A stretch of DNA of 6,600 bases from an uncultured Bacilli bacterium (GCA_947624125.1 CANQIY010000055.1:1-6600); one strand, 5' to 3'; positions 1-6,499 are shown, counted from the stretch's first letter. Numbers and translations: made by a program. Notes: generated by a model not told the origin, from the letters alone.

Positions 1-81
1 CCCCCCCCGGAGTCAAGTTTTGCAAGAAAAAAAGTTGCTACAAAAAATGTTTTATATTTTATAATGTTTGACAACAACGAC
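1..81. other. Non-coding flank beyond the operon terminator, starting with a C8 run
   Basis: This stretch lies downstream of the minus-strand operon and contains no supportable gene. It opens with eight C (positions 1-8), followed by GG. The run may continue outside the window and is unusual in such AT-rich DNA. A TATAAT hexamer at 60-65 and a TTGACA hexamer at 68-73 are present on the plus strand. Neither has a well-spaced partner, and transcription from them would run into the end of the operon, so I do not call a promoter. It could be the margin of a repeat element, but I cannot show a boundary. Confidence 0.4.
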
Positions 82-110
82 AAACAAAAAAAGCTAGAAA
101 ATATTCTAGC
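82..110 (-). terminator. Rho-independent terminator of the pcrA-ligA operon
   Basis: On the minus strand a perfect 7-bp stem (GCTAGAA pairing with TTCTAGC, positions 93-99 and 104-110) closes a 4-nt loop. It is followed by seven T and then GTTTG. This is the standard intrinsic terminator layout. The TAG stop codon of the last gene (106-108) lies inside the upstream arm of the stem, so the coding region runs into the terminator. The plus-strand side has no comparable T run, so it probably works in one direction only. Confidence 0.85.
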
Positions 111-690
111 GTTGTTTACTAAGTTCTAAATCTCTTAATTCATCTATTATAAAATTATCTTTAATTGTATCTTTAAATTGATGATTTTCTTCATCATATA
201 AATTTAAATAATTTAATAATTTAGTTTGAAAATTATGAATAGCTTCTAAATTGATTAAATTATATAACTTAAATTTATCATTATTAATAAAATCAACAAA
301 ATCTAATATTAATAATTCATAATCTATTCTTTGGGGAACTTTATAAATACTTAAATTTTCATATAATATATTTAAATTATTAAATTCTATGGAAGCACTA
401 TATAAATTTTTAATATTAATTGGTAATTCATAATTATCATTACTAAAAGATGTAAATTTATTTAAAAAAGTAGTTAATAATTCTAAAACATATCTTTTAT
501 CTATTAAATTTACTTTCTCATTACGAAAGAAGATATTTAAATTAGTAAATAAAGATTTGTAATTATTAAGCGAGAAATTTTGATAAAAATTTCTTTCTCT
601 AATATCTATTTCTTCTTTACTTAAATTACTTCTATCTTTTATTTCACAATTTATTAATAATTTTAATTTATCTATATAATATTCTGTCAT
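106..690 (-). CDS. Unrecognised 194-residue protein, last gene of the operon
   Basis: I do not recognise this protein and assign no function. It has no signal peptide, no membrane segment and no motif I can name. The composition is striking: no glycine, no tryptophan, methionine only at the start, two alanines and about 14 percent asparagine, with many Leu, Ile, Lys, Tyr and Phe. Heptad-like hydrophobic spacing and the lack of Gly suggest an all-helical cytosolic protein (inference). The ATG overlaps the ligA TGA stop as ATGA, and there is no strong Shine-Dalgarno before it (GAATTAGAAAA). Translation therefore probably depends on ribosomes finishing ligA. The stop lies inside the operon terminator. 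In many Firmicutes, unrelated genes such as camS or gatCAB follow ligA; this protein resembles none of them. The continuous frame and the coupling make it a likely real gene, although extreme AT bias makes distant homology hard to see by eye. Confidence 0.8.
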   Translation of the reverse strand: MTEYYIDKLKLLINCEIKDRSNLSKEEIDIRERNFYQNFSLNNYKSLFTNLNIFFRNEKVNLIDKRYVLELLTTFLNKFTSFSNDNYELPINIKNLYSASIEFNNLNILYENLSIYKVPQRIDYELLILDFVDFINNDKFKLYNLINLEAIHNFQTKLLNYLNLYDEENHQFKDTIKDNFIIDELRDLELSKQR

Positions 691-2675
691 TTTTCTAATT
701 CATCTACAATTCCTTTAAATTTTTCTTCATCCCATATAGGTATTTTTAATTCTTTTGCTTTATCATATTTACTACCCGGTGTATCTCCAACAATAACAAT
801 ATCTGTTTTTTTACTTACACTTTCTGCGAAAGTTCCCCCATAATCTTCAATTAAAGCTTTAATACTATCCCGACTCATAAAAGATATTGTTCCTGTTATA
901 ACAAACTTTTTGCCCGTTATATTTTCATTGATTTTTTTCTTTTTTCCTAAATATTTCATATTAATACCAATTTGCTTTAATTCATCAATTAATTCTTCAT
1001 GGGTTTGAAAATAATCATAAATATTTTTAGCTAAAACATCCCCTATATCTTTTATTTCTAATAATTCTTCTATTGAAGAAGCTTTTAAATTATCAATATT
1101 ATCAAAATGTTCTGCTAATAACTTGGCGGTTTTACTACCAATACCATTTATACCTAAACCAAATAATAATTTTTCTAAACTATTATTTTTACTATTATTT
1201 ATCGCATTTATCATATTTTGATAACTCTTATGACCAAAACCTTCTAACATTAAAATATCTTTTTCATGTTTATCTAAATAATAAAAATCCGTAATTGTTT
1301 TTAAAAATCCTTCATTATAAAAATCTTCAATGATTTCATCGCCTAAACCATCAATATTCATGGCATCTCTTGAGGCAAAATGAATTAAACCTTCAATTCC
1401 TCTAGCCGGACAAGCATCATTAGGACAATAATAATCTACTTGACCTTCTTTTTTTATCAAAAGAGTATTACAAATAGGACATCTATCTATCATGACAAAA
1501 GGTTTTTCAGTTCCTACTCTTCTTTCTTTAATTGCACATTTAACTTCCGGAATAACATCACCGGCTTTATGAATTTCCACAATATCCCCCACCATAAGTC
1601 CAAGTGAATTCACAAAATCTTCATTATGAAGAGTGGCTCTACTTATTGTTGAACCCATAACTAAAACTGGTTCTAAAACGGCATTAGGTGTTATTTGGCC
1701 AGTTCTTCCCACTGTAAATACTATATCTTTTAGTTTGGTAAGAACGTCATTAGCAGGAAATTTATAAGCAATGGCCCATCTAGGATATTTAGCTGTAAAA
1801 CCTAATTCATTTTGCTCATTTAAATCGTTAACTTTAATAACAACACCATCTATTTCAAAAGGTAAGCTTTCTCTTTTTTCTGTAAATTCTTGAATAAATG
1901 CTAAAACTTCATCAATGGATGTAACTAAACGATTATAAGGACTTACTCTAAAACCTAAAGAACGCATAAATTCTAAAGCATCATAATGTTTATTGATATT
2001 ATAAGAAAGAGGATTAGGTAAATGATAAATAAAATTATTCAAATTTCTTTGAGCCGCTACTTTCGAATCTAATTGTCTAACTGAACCAGCCGCGGCATTA
2101 CGAACATTTTGTAATTTAGGTAATCCTTCCCTTTCTCTTTGAGCATTTATTTTCGTAAGAGTTTCTTTATCCATATAAATTTCCCCTCTTACTTCAATAT
2201 CAATATCTTGTTTTAATTTTAAAGGAATAGCTTTAATAGTTTTAACATTATGAGTAATATCTTCACCTACAACGCCATCTCCTCTAGTTGCACCACTTTT
2301 TAAAATACCTTTTTCATAAATAAGAGATACACTTAAACCATCTATTTTAAGTTCACATACATATTCGGGATTAATCCCCGCTTTTTTTATTCTTGTATCA
2401 AAATCTCTAATTTCTTCTTCATTAAAAACATCCGGTAAACTTAACATAGGGATTTGATGAGTTATTTTATTAAATTTATCTAATACTTCACCCCCAACTC
2501 TTTTGGTTGGACTATCCGGTAAAACATATTCAGGATATTCTTCCTCTAAAGTCATTAATTCTCTTAAATATTTATCATATTCTTGGTCAGTTATAGTTGG
2601 ATTATCTAGGACATAATAATTATAATTTGCTTCATTTAATAAAACCACTAATTCTTTTATTCTGTCTACAGGCAT
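687..2675 (-). CDS. ligA: NAD-dependent DNA ligase LigA
   Basis: LigA seals nicks between 3'-OH and 5'-phosphate ends in duplex DNA during replication and repair, using NAD+ as the adenylate donor. At 662 residues it is full length for the family (about 660-680). The N-terminal NAD-binding Ia region holds the NYNYYVLDNPT segment (about 18-27). The adenylation site is ELKIDG at 108-113, with K110 the lysine that takes AMP. RGDG (131-134), the EIDGVVIKV segment (274-282) and AYKFP (303-307) are further nucleotidyltransferase motifs. An OB-fold follows (about 312-385), then a four-cysteine zinc finger (C399, C402, C417, C422), helix-hairpin-helix repeats (GINGIGSKTA at 508-517, IKDIGD at 541-546) and a C-terminal BRCT domain (about 586-662, with GG at 613-614 and W648). 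I chose the ATG at 2675 rather than the in-frame ATG at 2711. The latter adds 12 non-conserved residues inside the upstream gene and lacks an RBS, whereas 2675 has GGGGGT seven bases upstream. The 3' end overlaps the next gene by 4 nt. Confidence 0.97.
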   Translation of the reverse strand: MPVDRIKELVVLLNEANYNYYVLDNPTITDQEYDKYLRELMTLEEEYPEYVLPDSPTKRVGGEVLDKFNKITHQIPMLSLPDVFNEEEIRDFDTRIKKAGINPEYVCELKIDGLSVSLIYEKGILKSGATRGDGVVGEDITHNVKTIKAIPLKLKQDIDIEVRGEIYMDKETLTKINAQREREGLPKLQNVRNAAAGSVRQLDSKVAAQRNLNNFIYHLPNPLSYNINKHYDALEFMRSLGFRVSPYNRLVTSIDEVLAFIQEFTEKRESLPFEIDGVVIKVNDLNEQNELGFTAKYPRWAIAYKFPANDVLTKLKDIVFTVGRTGQITPNAVLEPVLVMGSTISRATLHNEDFVNSLGLMVGDIVEIHKAGDVIPEVKCAIKERRVGTEKPFVMIDRCPICNTLLIKKEGQVDYYCPNDACPARGIEGLIHFASRDAMNIDGLGDEIIEDFYNEGFLKTITDFYYLDKHEKDILMLEGFGHKSYQNMINAINNSKNNSLEKLLFGLGINGIGSKTAKLLAEHFDNIDNLKASSIEELLEIKDIGDVLAKNIYDYFQTHEELIDELKQIGINMKYLGKKKKINENITGKKFVITGTISFMSRDSIKALIEDYGGTFAESVSKKTDIVIVGDTPGSKYDKAKELKIPIWDEEKFKGIVDELEK

Positions 2676-2679
2676 ATTC

Positions 2680-3585
2680 TTACCCCCATAAATTACGTTT
2701 GTAAACACCATTTTCTATTTCATGAAGAATTCCTTTTTTTAAATCTTCTAAATCTTCTTTATAAGTCATTCCATAGTGTTTACTATTCGTTTTTATTACT
2801 TTTACCTTAACATTATTTTCTTTAGCACTAGCAAAAACAACATCCGGTAAAAGCCATTCACATTTTAATAAATCAGCATTATTTTGGAAAAAAGCCGTAA
2901 TATTATTTTCTAAATAAGTAAATATGGTTGGAGTTAAACAAAATAAATTCATAGAAACATCTTGGGTAAAAGGAATTTTGAAAGCATCTCTTCCATCTAA
3001 GGGAGATGCAATAATTTCCTTATTTACTTCTTCTACTGAACTTTCGATTAAATCCGTTATAAAACCATTTTCACTAAAAATAATTCCTCTTTTTACTGCG
3101 CCATTTTTAGTTATCGTTTTCCCTATTTCATAACTTATATTGGCATATTCATTACTTTTACAATTACTTAAAAAGTTTGCTGCTTTGATATAAGCATCTT
3201 CGCCATAAAAATCATCAGCATTTATAACGGCAAAATTTTCTTTTACTACATCTCTTGCACAATAAATCGCATGCGCTGTTCCTAAAGGTTTTATTCTCTC
3301 TTCTGGTATTACTATTTCCTTTGGTAAATCAGTCATTTTTTGAAAAACATATTTAACTTCGATTTTGTCTTCAATTCGTTTCCCAATAGTATTTCTAAAA
3401 ATTTCATAATTTTCTTCTTTAATAATAAATACGACTTTATTAAAACCAGCTTTAATGGCATCTTTTACCGAATAATCGATAATAAATTCGTTATTGGGTC
3501 CCACTGGTTCAATTTGTTTTAAACCTCCAAAACGACTACCCATTCCAGCTGCTAAAACTAATAAAGTTAAATTCTTTTCCATCAT
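2680..3585 (-). CDS. Nucleotidyltransferase of the NDP-sugar pyrophosphorylase type
   Basis: This is a 301-residue cytosolic GT-A-like nucleotidyltransferase. Such enzymes join an NTP to a sugar phosphate or similar phosphorylated alcohol, giving an NDP-sugar and pyrophosphate. The N-terminal signature LAAGMGSRFGGLKQ (11-24) is the phosphate-binding loop with the catalytic Arg and Lys. GTAHAI (102-107) matches the nucleotide/sugar-recognition segment and NADDFYG (122-128) the metal-binding aspartate region. Later conserved-looking parts are SMNLFCLTP (211-219), EWLLPDVV (243-250) and YGMTYKEDLE (271-280). The GGLKQ form, rather than the LxPxTxxxPK form, separates it from classical GalU/RmlA enzymes, so I do not name a substrate; surface polysaccharide or phospholipid head-group supply is possible. 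No partner glycosyltransferase or sugar gene lies nearby. It sits between pcrA and ligA, 1 nt after the pcrA stop and 4 nt before the ligA start. The gene opens with two ATG codons (3585 and 3582). AGAGG lies 5 and 8 nt before them respectively, so either could be used. Confidence 0.9.
   Translation of the reverse strand: MMEKNLTLLVLAAGMGSRFGGLKQIEPVGPNNEFIIDYSVKDAIKAGFNKVVFIIKEENYEIFRNTIGKRIEDKIEVKYVFQKMTDLPKEIVIPEERIKPLGTAHAIYCARDVVKENFAVINADDFYGEDAYIKAANFLSNCKSNEYANISYEIGKTITKNGAVKRGIIFSENGFITDLIESSVEEVNKEIIASPLDGRDAFKIPFTQDVSMNLFCLTPTIFTYLENNITAFFQNNADLLKCEWLLPDVVFASAKENNVKVKVIKTNSKHYGMTYKEDLEDLKKGILHEIENGVYKRNLWG
2682..2687 (-). promoter_or_regulatory. Ribosome binding site of ligA, inside the upstream gene's final codons
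   Basis: The minus strand reads GGGGGT, then seven bases, then the ligA ATG at 2675. The G run is formed by the last Trp-Gly codons (TGG GGG) of the nucleotidyltransferase, and the T is the first base of its TAA stop. It can pair with the anti-Shine-Dalgarno CCUCC through one G-U pair. This site decides the ligA start. Confidence 0.7.
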
Positions 3586-3586
3586 A

Positions 3587-5686
3587 TCATCCTCTTTCCT
3601 TTTTTAAACCTTTATAATTTTTGAGAATTTTCTTTATCCCATATCTTTTATTAAATGCAATAGTTATAAATCTATCATCTACACCTATTACAACACCACG
3701 TCCATATGTTAGATGCATAACAACATCCCCACTTTTATATTCTTCTTCATTACCACTTTCCGTATTATTTTGGAAAGCTAAATTTTTATGTAAAATTTTC
3801 TTTTCTTCTATTATGTTCGTTTCTATATATTTTGGGTCCATTTCATTAATAAAACGCGATGGGGGATTAATCATATCTTTACCATAAAGCATTCTTATTT
3901 TCGCATTTGTTATATATAATCTCTCTTTAGCCCGAGTTATCCCAACATAACATAATCTTCTTTCTTCTTCAAGCCCATCTTCTTCTTCAAAAGAATTAGA
4001 ATGAGGCATTATACCATCTTCCATGCCAACCATAAAGACAACTTTAAATTCCAAACCCTTTGCAGAATGGAAAGTCATTAAGGTAATCGCATCTTCTTTA
4101 TTTTCATGCTCACTCATGTCTGCCACTAAAGAAATCTCATCTAAAAAGTCTTGTAAATTAACACTACCGGTTGTATTTTGATAATTTTCCGAAATACTTC
4201 TAAATTCCATTAAGTTTTCATATCTAAGTTCCCCCTCTAAATTCTTTCCATCTAAAAGTTCACTTTTAATTCCTGTCTTTTCTAAAATTAAATCAATTAA
4301 TTCCGTTAGAGATAAATTCTCACTTTCTTTTATTATATTTAATATTAATTCTTTAAATTCTAATTCCTTACCCTTTTCTATAACTGAAAAAATCGATGTT
4401 CCTTTACTATTTGCTATTTTTTCTAAATTATCAATAGTCTTTTCCCCAATACCTCTTTTCGGTTCATTTATAACTCTTCTTAAAGATATATCATCAAAGG
4501 GATTAGCTACTAATTTTAAATAACTAATTAAATCTTTAATTTCTTTTCTTTTATAGAAATAAAAACTACCCACTATTTTATAAGGCAAATTGTTGCGTAA
4601 TAATGCTTCTTCATAAACCCGTGACTGGGCATTCGTTCGATAAAATATCGCAATATCTTTTTTAGCATAGCCATTTTCTAATAAATTATTTATTTCTTTT
4701 AAAATATTTTCAACTTCATCACTACCATTTTTACATCGTAAATATTTTACTTTTACTCCTTCTCCTAAATCACTAAATAAATTTACTTCTTTTCTTTTTA
4801 CATTATTTTTTATAACAGAGTTTGCTACATTCAAAATCGTTGTTGTACTACGATAATTTTGATTTAAAACAATAACTTCTGCATCCGGATAATCTTTTTC
4901 AAAGTTTAAAATATTTTTATAATTAGCTTGTCTAAAGCCATATATTGCTTGATTTTGGTCCCCAACAACAAATAAATTACGATATTTTTTACTAAGTAAT
5001 TTAACTAATCGATATTGAACTTCATTGGTATCTTGATACTCATCAATTAATATATATTGATATTTTTCTTGATAATGTTCTAAGACCGCTTTGTTTTGGG
5101 TAAAAAGTAAAACAGGCATTCTTAATAAGTCATCAAAATCAACAACATTATTCTTTTTTAAAATTTTTTCATATTCATAATAAACTTTCACAGCAATTTG
5201 TTCATATTCCGTTATTAAAAATTTATCTATTTCACTATCACTTAGCATTTCATTTTTGATAAAACTTATTTTATTTCTAATAAAGGAAGGAGAAACTTCT
5301 TTAACATCAATTCCTATTTGTTTCATAACTTTTTTTATAATACTTAATACATCATCTGAATCAATGATAGTAAAATTTTTAGTTAAACCTAACATTTCAT
5401 AATTTTCTTTTAAAATCCGTAACCCAAAGGAATGAAATGTCCCAACAAAAGCATAGTTGGTATCAACTATCTTATTTATTCTTTCTTTCATCTCTTTCGC
5501 TGCTTTATTTGTAAATGTGATAGCTAAGATATTACCACTATAAATTCCTTGTTCAATTAAATAGGCAATTCTTGTTGTTAAGACTTTTGTTTTCCCTGAG
5601 CCAGCTCCCGCTACAACAAGACATGGTCCTTCAATATGTTTAACTGCTTTTAATTGTTCTTCATTTAAATTGTCTATATAATTCAT
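3587..5686 (-). CDS. pcrA: ATP-dependent DNA helicase PcrA (UvrD/Rep family, SF1A)
   Basis: PcrA is a 3'-to-5' helicase that unwinds DNA in repair and rolling-circle replication, strips recombinase from DNA and helps clear replication-transcription conflicts. All SF1A motifs can be read in the 699 residues: Q motif LNEEQLKAV (7-15), Walker A AGAGSGKT (26-33, K32), motif Ia ITFTNKAA (56-63), TFHSFG (83-88), Walker B LIDEYQDTN (213-221), motif III VGDQNQAIYGFRQA (241-254), motif IV LNQNYRST (274-281), motif V MTFHSAKGLEF (537-547) and motif VI ERRLCYVGITRAKE (575-588). The FYKRKEIKDL segment (377-386) is typical of the PcrA/UvrD 2A domain. After an acidic linker, the C-terminus (about 652-699, GDVVMHLTYGRGVVIGV) matches the Tudor-like domain that binds RNA polymerase in PcrA. 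This supports PcrA/UvrD over Rep or RecB-type helicases. The protein is slightly shorter than the usual 720-750, mainly from compact linkers. It is the first gene of the operon, with AGAGG 6 nt before the ATG and a promoter directly upstream. Confidence 0.97.
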   Translation of the reverse strand: MNYIDNLNEEQLKAVKHIEGPCLVVAGAGSGKTKVLTTRIAYLIEQGIYSGNILAITFTNKAAKEMKERINKIVDTNYAFVGTFHSFGLRILKENYEMLGLTKNFTIIDSDDVLSIIKKVMKQIGIDVKEVSPSFIRNKISFIKNEMLSDSEIDKFLITEYEQIAVKVYYEYEKILKKNNVVDFDDLLRMPVLLFTQNKAVLEHYQEKYQYILIDEYQDTNEVQYRLVKLLSKKYRNLFVVGDQNQAIYGFRQANYKNILNFEKDYPDAEVIVLNQNYRSTTTILNVANSVIKNNVKRKEVNLFSDLGEGVKVKYLRCKNGSDEVENILKEINNLLENGYAKKDIAIFYRTNAQSRVYEEALLRNNLPYKIVGSFYFYKRKEIKDLISYLKLVANPFDDISLRRVINEPKRGIGEKTIDNLEKIANSKGTSIFSVIEKGKELEFKELILNIIKESENLSLTELIDLILEKTGIKSELLDGKNLEGELRYENLMEFRSISENYQNTTGSVNLQDFLDEISLVADMSEHENKEDAITLMTFHSAKGLEFKVVFMVGMEDGIMPHSNSFEEEDGLEEERRLCYVGITRAKERLYITNAKIRMLYGKDMINPPSRFINEMDPKYIETNIIEEKKILHKNLAFQNNTESGNEEEYKSGDVVMHLTYGRGVVIGVDDRFITIAFNKRYGIKKILKNYKGLKKERG
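3590..3600 (-). promoter_or_regulatory. Ribosome binding site of the nucleotidyltransferase, inside the pcrA 3' end
   Basis: The minus strand reads AGGAAAGAGGA just before the ATG pair at 3585/3582. These bases are the last codons of pcrA (Lys-Glu-Arg-Gly), and the pcrA TGA stop falls between the site and the start (TGA-T-ATG). A ribosome ending on pcrA is in place to restart on the next gene. Confidence 0.7.
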
Positions 5687-5692
5687 AGTATA

Positions 5693-5697
5693 CCTCT
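5693..5697 (-). promoter_or_regulatory. Ribosome binding site of pcrA
   Basis: The minus strand reads AGAGG, then six bases, then the ATG at 5686. With the promoter just upstream the mRNA leader would be only about 14 nt, leaving this site almost at the 5' end of the transcript. Confidence 0.75.
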
Positions 5698-5706
5698 TAC
5701 AAAATA

Positions 5707-5735
5707 ATTATAACATCTCGACTACTTTTAGTCAT
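5707..5735 (-). promoter_or_regulatory. Vegetative (sigma-A type) promoter of the pcrA operon
   Basis: On the minus strand a perfect TATAAT (5707-5712) is preceded by TGT (5713-5715), giving a TGn extended -10. Exactly 17 bp upstream is ATGACT (5730-5735), matching 4 of 6 positions of TTGACA. Transcription should begin near 5700. It is the only well-formed promoter seen for the four minus-strand genes. A perfect 14-bp dyad lies in and beside its spacer, so repressor control is possible. Confidence 0.75.
5720..5733. promoter_or_regulatory. Dyad symmetry in the pcrA promoter, possible operator
   Basis: The sequence is GACTA-CTTT-TAGTC, a perfect 5-bp inverted repeat with a 4-nt centre. It covers the upstream half of the promoter spacer and overlaps the -35 hexamer. 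A protein bound here would block RNA polymerase. It does not match the canonical Gram-positive LexA box (CGAAC-N4-GTTCG), although the arm-gap-arm geometry is the same. Five-base arms can occur by chance, so this is a candidate only. Confidence 0.35.
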
Positions 5736-5756
5736 TAAAAAACAAGCTAATTTTAC

Positions 5757-5785
5757 GTGACATTTTTATTAAAAATGAATAAGAT
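5757..5785 (+). promoter_or_regulatory. Candidate promoter of the 219-residue gene
   Basis: GTGACA (5757-5762, 5 of 6 to TTGACA) lies 17 bp before TAAGAT (5780-5785, 4 of 6 to TATAAT). A second candidate is the extended -10-like TGGTAAAAT (5809-5817), which lacks a good -35. In such AT-rich DNA either match may be fortuitous. The divergent gene does need a promoter in this gap, because no plus-strand gene precedes it. Confidence 0.4.
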
Positions 5786-5825
5786 TAATATTATTTTTAA
5801 AGATAATATGGTAAAATAAATGAGT

Positions 5826-5831
5826 AAAGGA
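5826..5831 (+). promoter_or_regulatory. Ribosome binding site of the 219-residue gene
   Basis: AAAGGA is followed by eight bases and then the ATG at 5840. It supports that start over the nearby out-of-frame ATGs at 5820 and 5832, the first of which opens only an 11-codon frame. Confidence 0.65.
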
Positions 5832-5839
5832 ATGATAAT

Positions 5840-6499
5840 ATGTTTAATATATTAAAAGATAAAAAGGACAATTTAAAAATTAAAGATAGATATTATTCCC
5901 ATCATGATAATCGTTTTATTGTTATTCGGGATAATAATGATAAGTTTATTACTATTCATGAAAAACTAAAAAATCATAAATGGGAAGAAGTAAATCGTTG
6001 GGACTGTGACTTATATTATTTTGGTACAATTCACGAAAGAACTTTAATACCATCTTTAAATATTTTTAATATTCAAAATGGTAAGGGTGGCTTTAATGCT
6101 TTATATAATTATGAAAAAGACCAATTTTTAACACCTCTTAATATGTGGGATGAAATAACTTTTGATGCTTCCAAAAATGAATTTTTAGCTAAACTTTTTA
6201 TTAAATCTTCCGTCGAAAATGATGATTTTTATGCTTATGATGATGAATTTGGAAATAAACATATAAAATACTTTTTTACATCGGAAAGTTATATGGCTAT
6301 TTTAGATAAAGATGGCCAAGTCCAAGATAATAAATTATTTACGAAAGACCATGAAGTAAAAGTGATTGATTTAAATAACTATCCTTCTTTAGAAGAATTT
6401 GTTAAAGAAAGACAACAATATTGTGATACGCAAAAACAATTAGAAAAAGAAAATTTCTTTTATTCTTTACCGGAATTAAAATTAAAAAGAAAAAAATAA
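5840..6499 (+). CDS. Unrecognised 219-residue cytosolic protein, possibly WG-repeat-like
   Basis: I do not recognise this protein as a named family. It has no signal peptide or membrane segment and is rich in charged and aromatic residues (Asp, Lys, Tyr, Phe, several Trp). The C-terminus is strongly basic (LKLKRKK). Alternating hydrophobic residues suggest mainly beta structure over residues 25-180, followed by a charged helix (about 183-206). The segment from A87 to I106 has the order aromatic-Asn, Phe-Leu-x-Pro, Trp-Asp-Glu-Ile, which resembles a WG beta-repeat (usually G-x-hydrophobic, D/N-x-x-G, I-P-x-x-Y-D-x-I). YMAILDKDGQV (151-161) looks like the start of another such unit. This is a weak resemblance read by eye. 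WG-repeat proteins have no single known activity. The gene is transcribed away from pcrA and appears monocistronic, with an RBS of AAAGGA and no gene after it before the window ends. Its codon use and base composition look like those of its neighbours. Confidence 0.85.
   Translation: MFNILKDKKDNLKIKDRYYSHHDNRFIVIRDNNDKFITIHEKLKNHKWEEVNRWDCDLYYFGTIHERTLIPSLNIFNIQNGKGGFNALYNYEKDQFLTPLNMWDEITFDASKNEFLAKLFIKSSVENDDFYAYDDEFGNKHIKYFFTSESYMAILDKDGQVQDNKLFTKDHEVKVIDLNNYPSLEEFVKERQQYCDTQKQLEKENFFYSLPELKLKRKK

Noticed and set aside
64..129. Plus-strand 21-codon frame after a TATAAT at 60-65
   Set aside because: There is no ribosome binding site, the ATG almost touches the -10-like hexamer, and the frame runs through the operon terminator. 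The hexamer has no properly spaced -35 and is probably chance.
106..690. Identity of the last operon gene as GatC, CamS or another usual ligA neighbour
   Set aside because: It has no lipoprotein signal as in CamS, it is too long for GatC, and none of their motifs can be seen.
1073..1294. Plus-strand open frame of 73 codons
   Set aside because: It lies opposite ligA, which is certain here, and its product is a Tyr/Leu/Asn-rich mirror of AT-rich coding DNA with no motif.
2676..2711. A longer ligA start at the ATG at 2711, adding 12 residues
   Set aside because: The extra residues do not resemble LigA N-termini, there is no ribosome binding site before that ATG, and it lies inside the upstream gene. 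The ATG at 2675 has GGGGGT at good spacing and begins right where LigA similarity begins.
2924..3887. Plus-strand open frames at 2924-3133, 3340-3522 and 3621-3887
   Set aside because: All are antisense to the nucleotidyltransferase or pcrA reading frames. They have no recognisable products and are explained by the coding strand opposite.
5687..5839. Possible riboswitch or structured RNA in the divergent intergenic region
   Set aside because: The pcrA leader would be about 14 nt, and the other side has only AT-rich weak pairing. There is no space or conserved-looking structure for a riboswitch.
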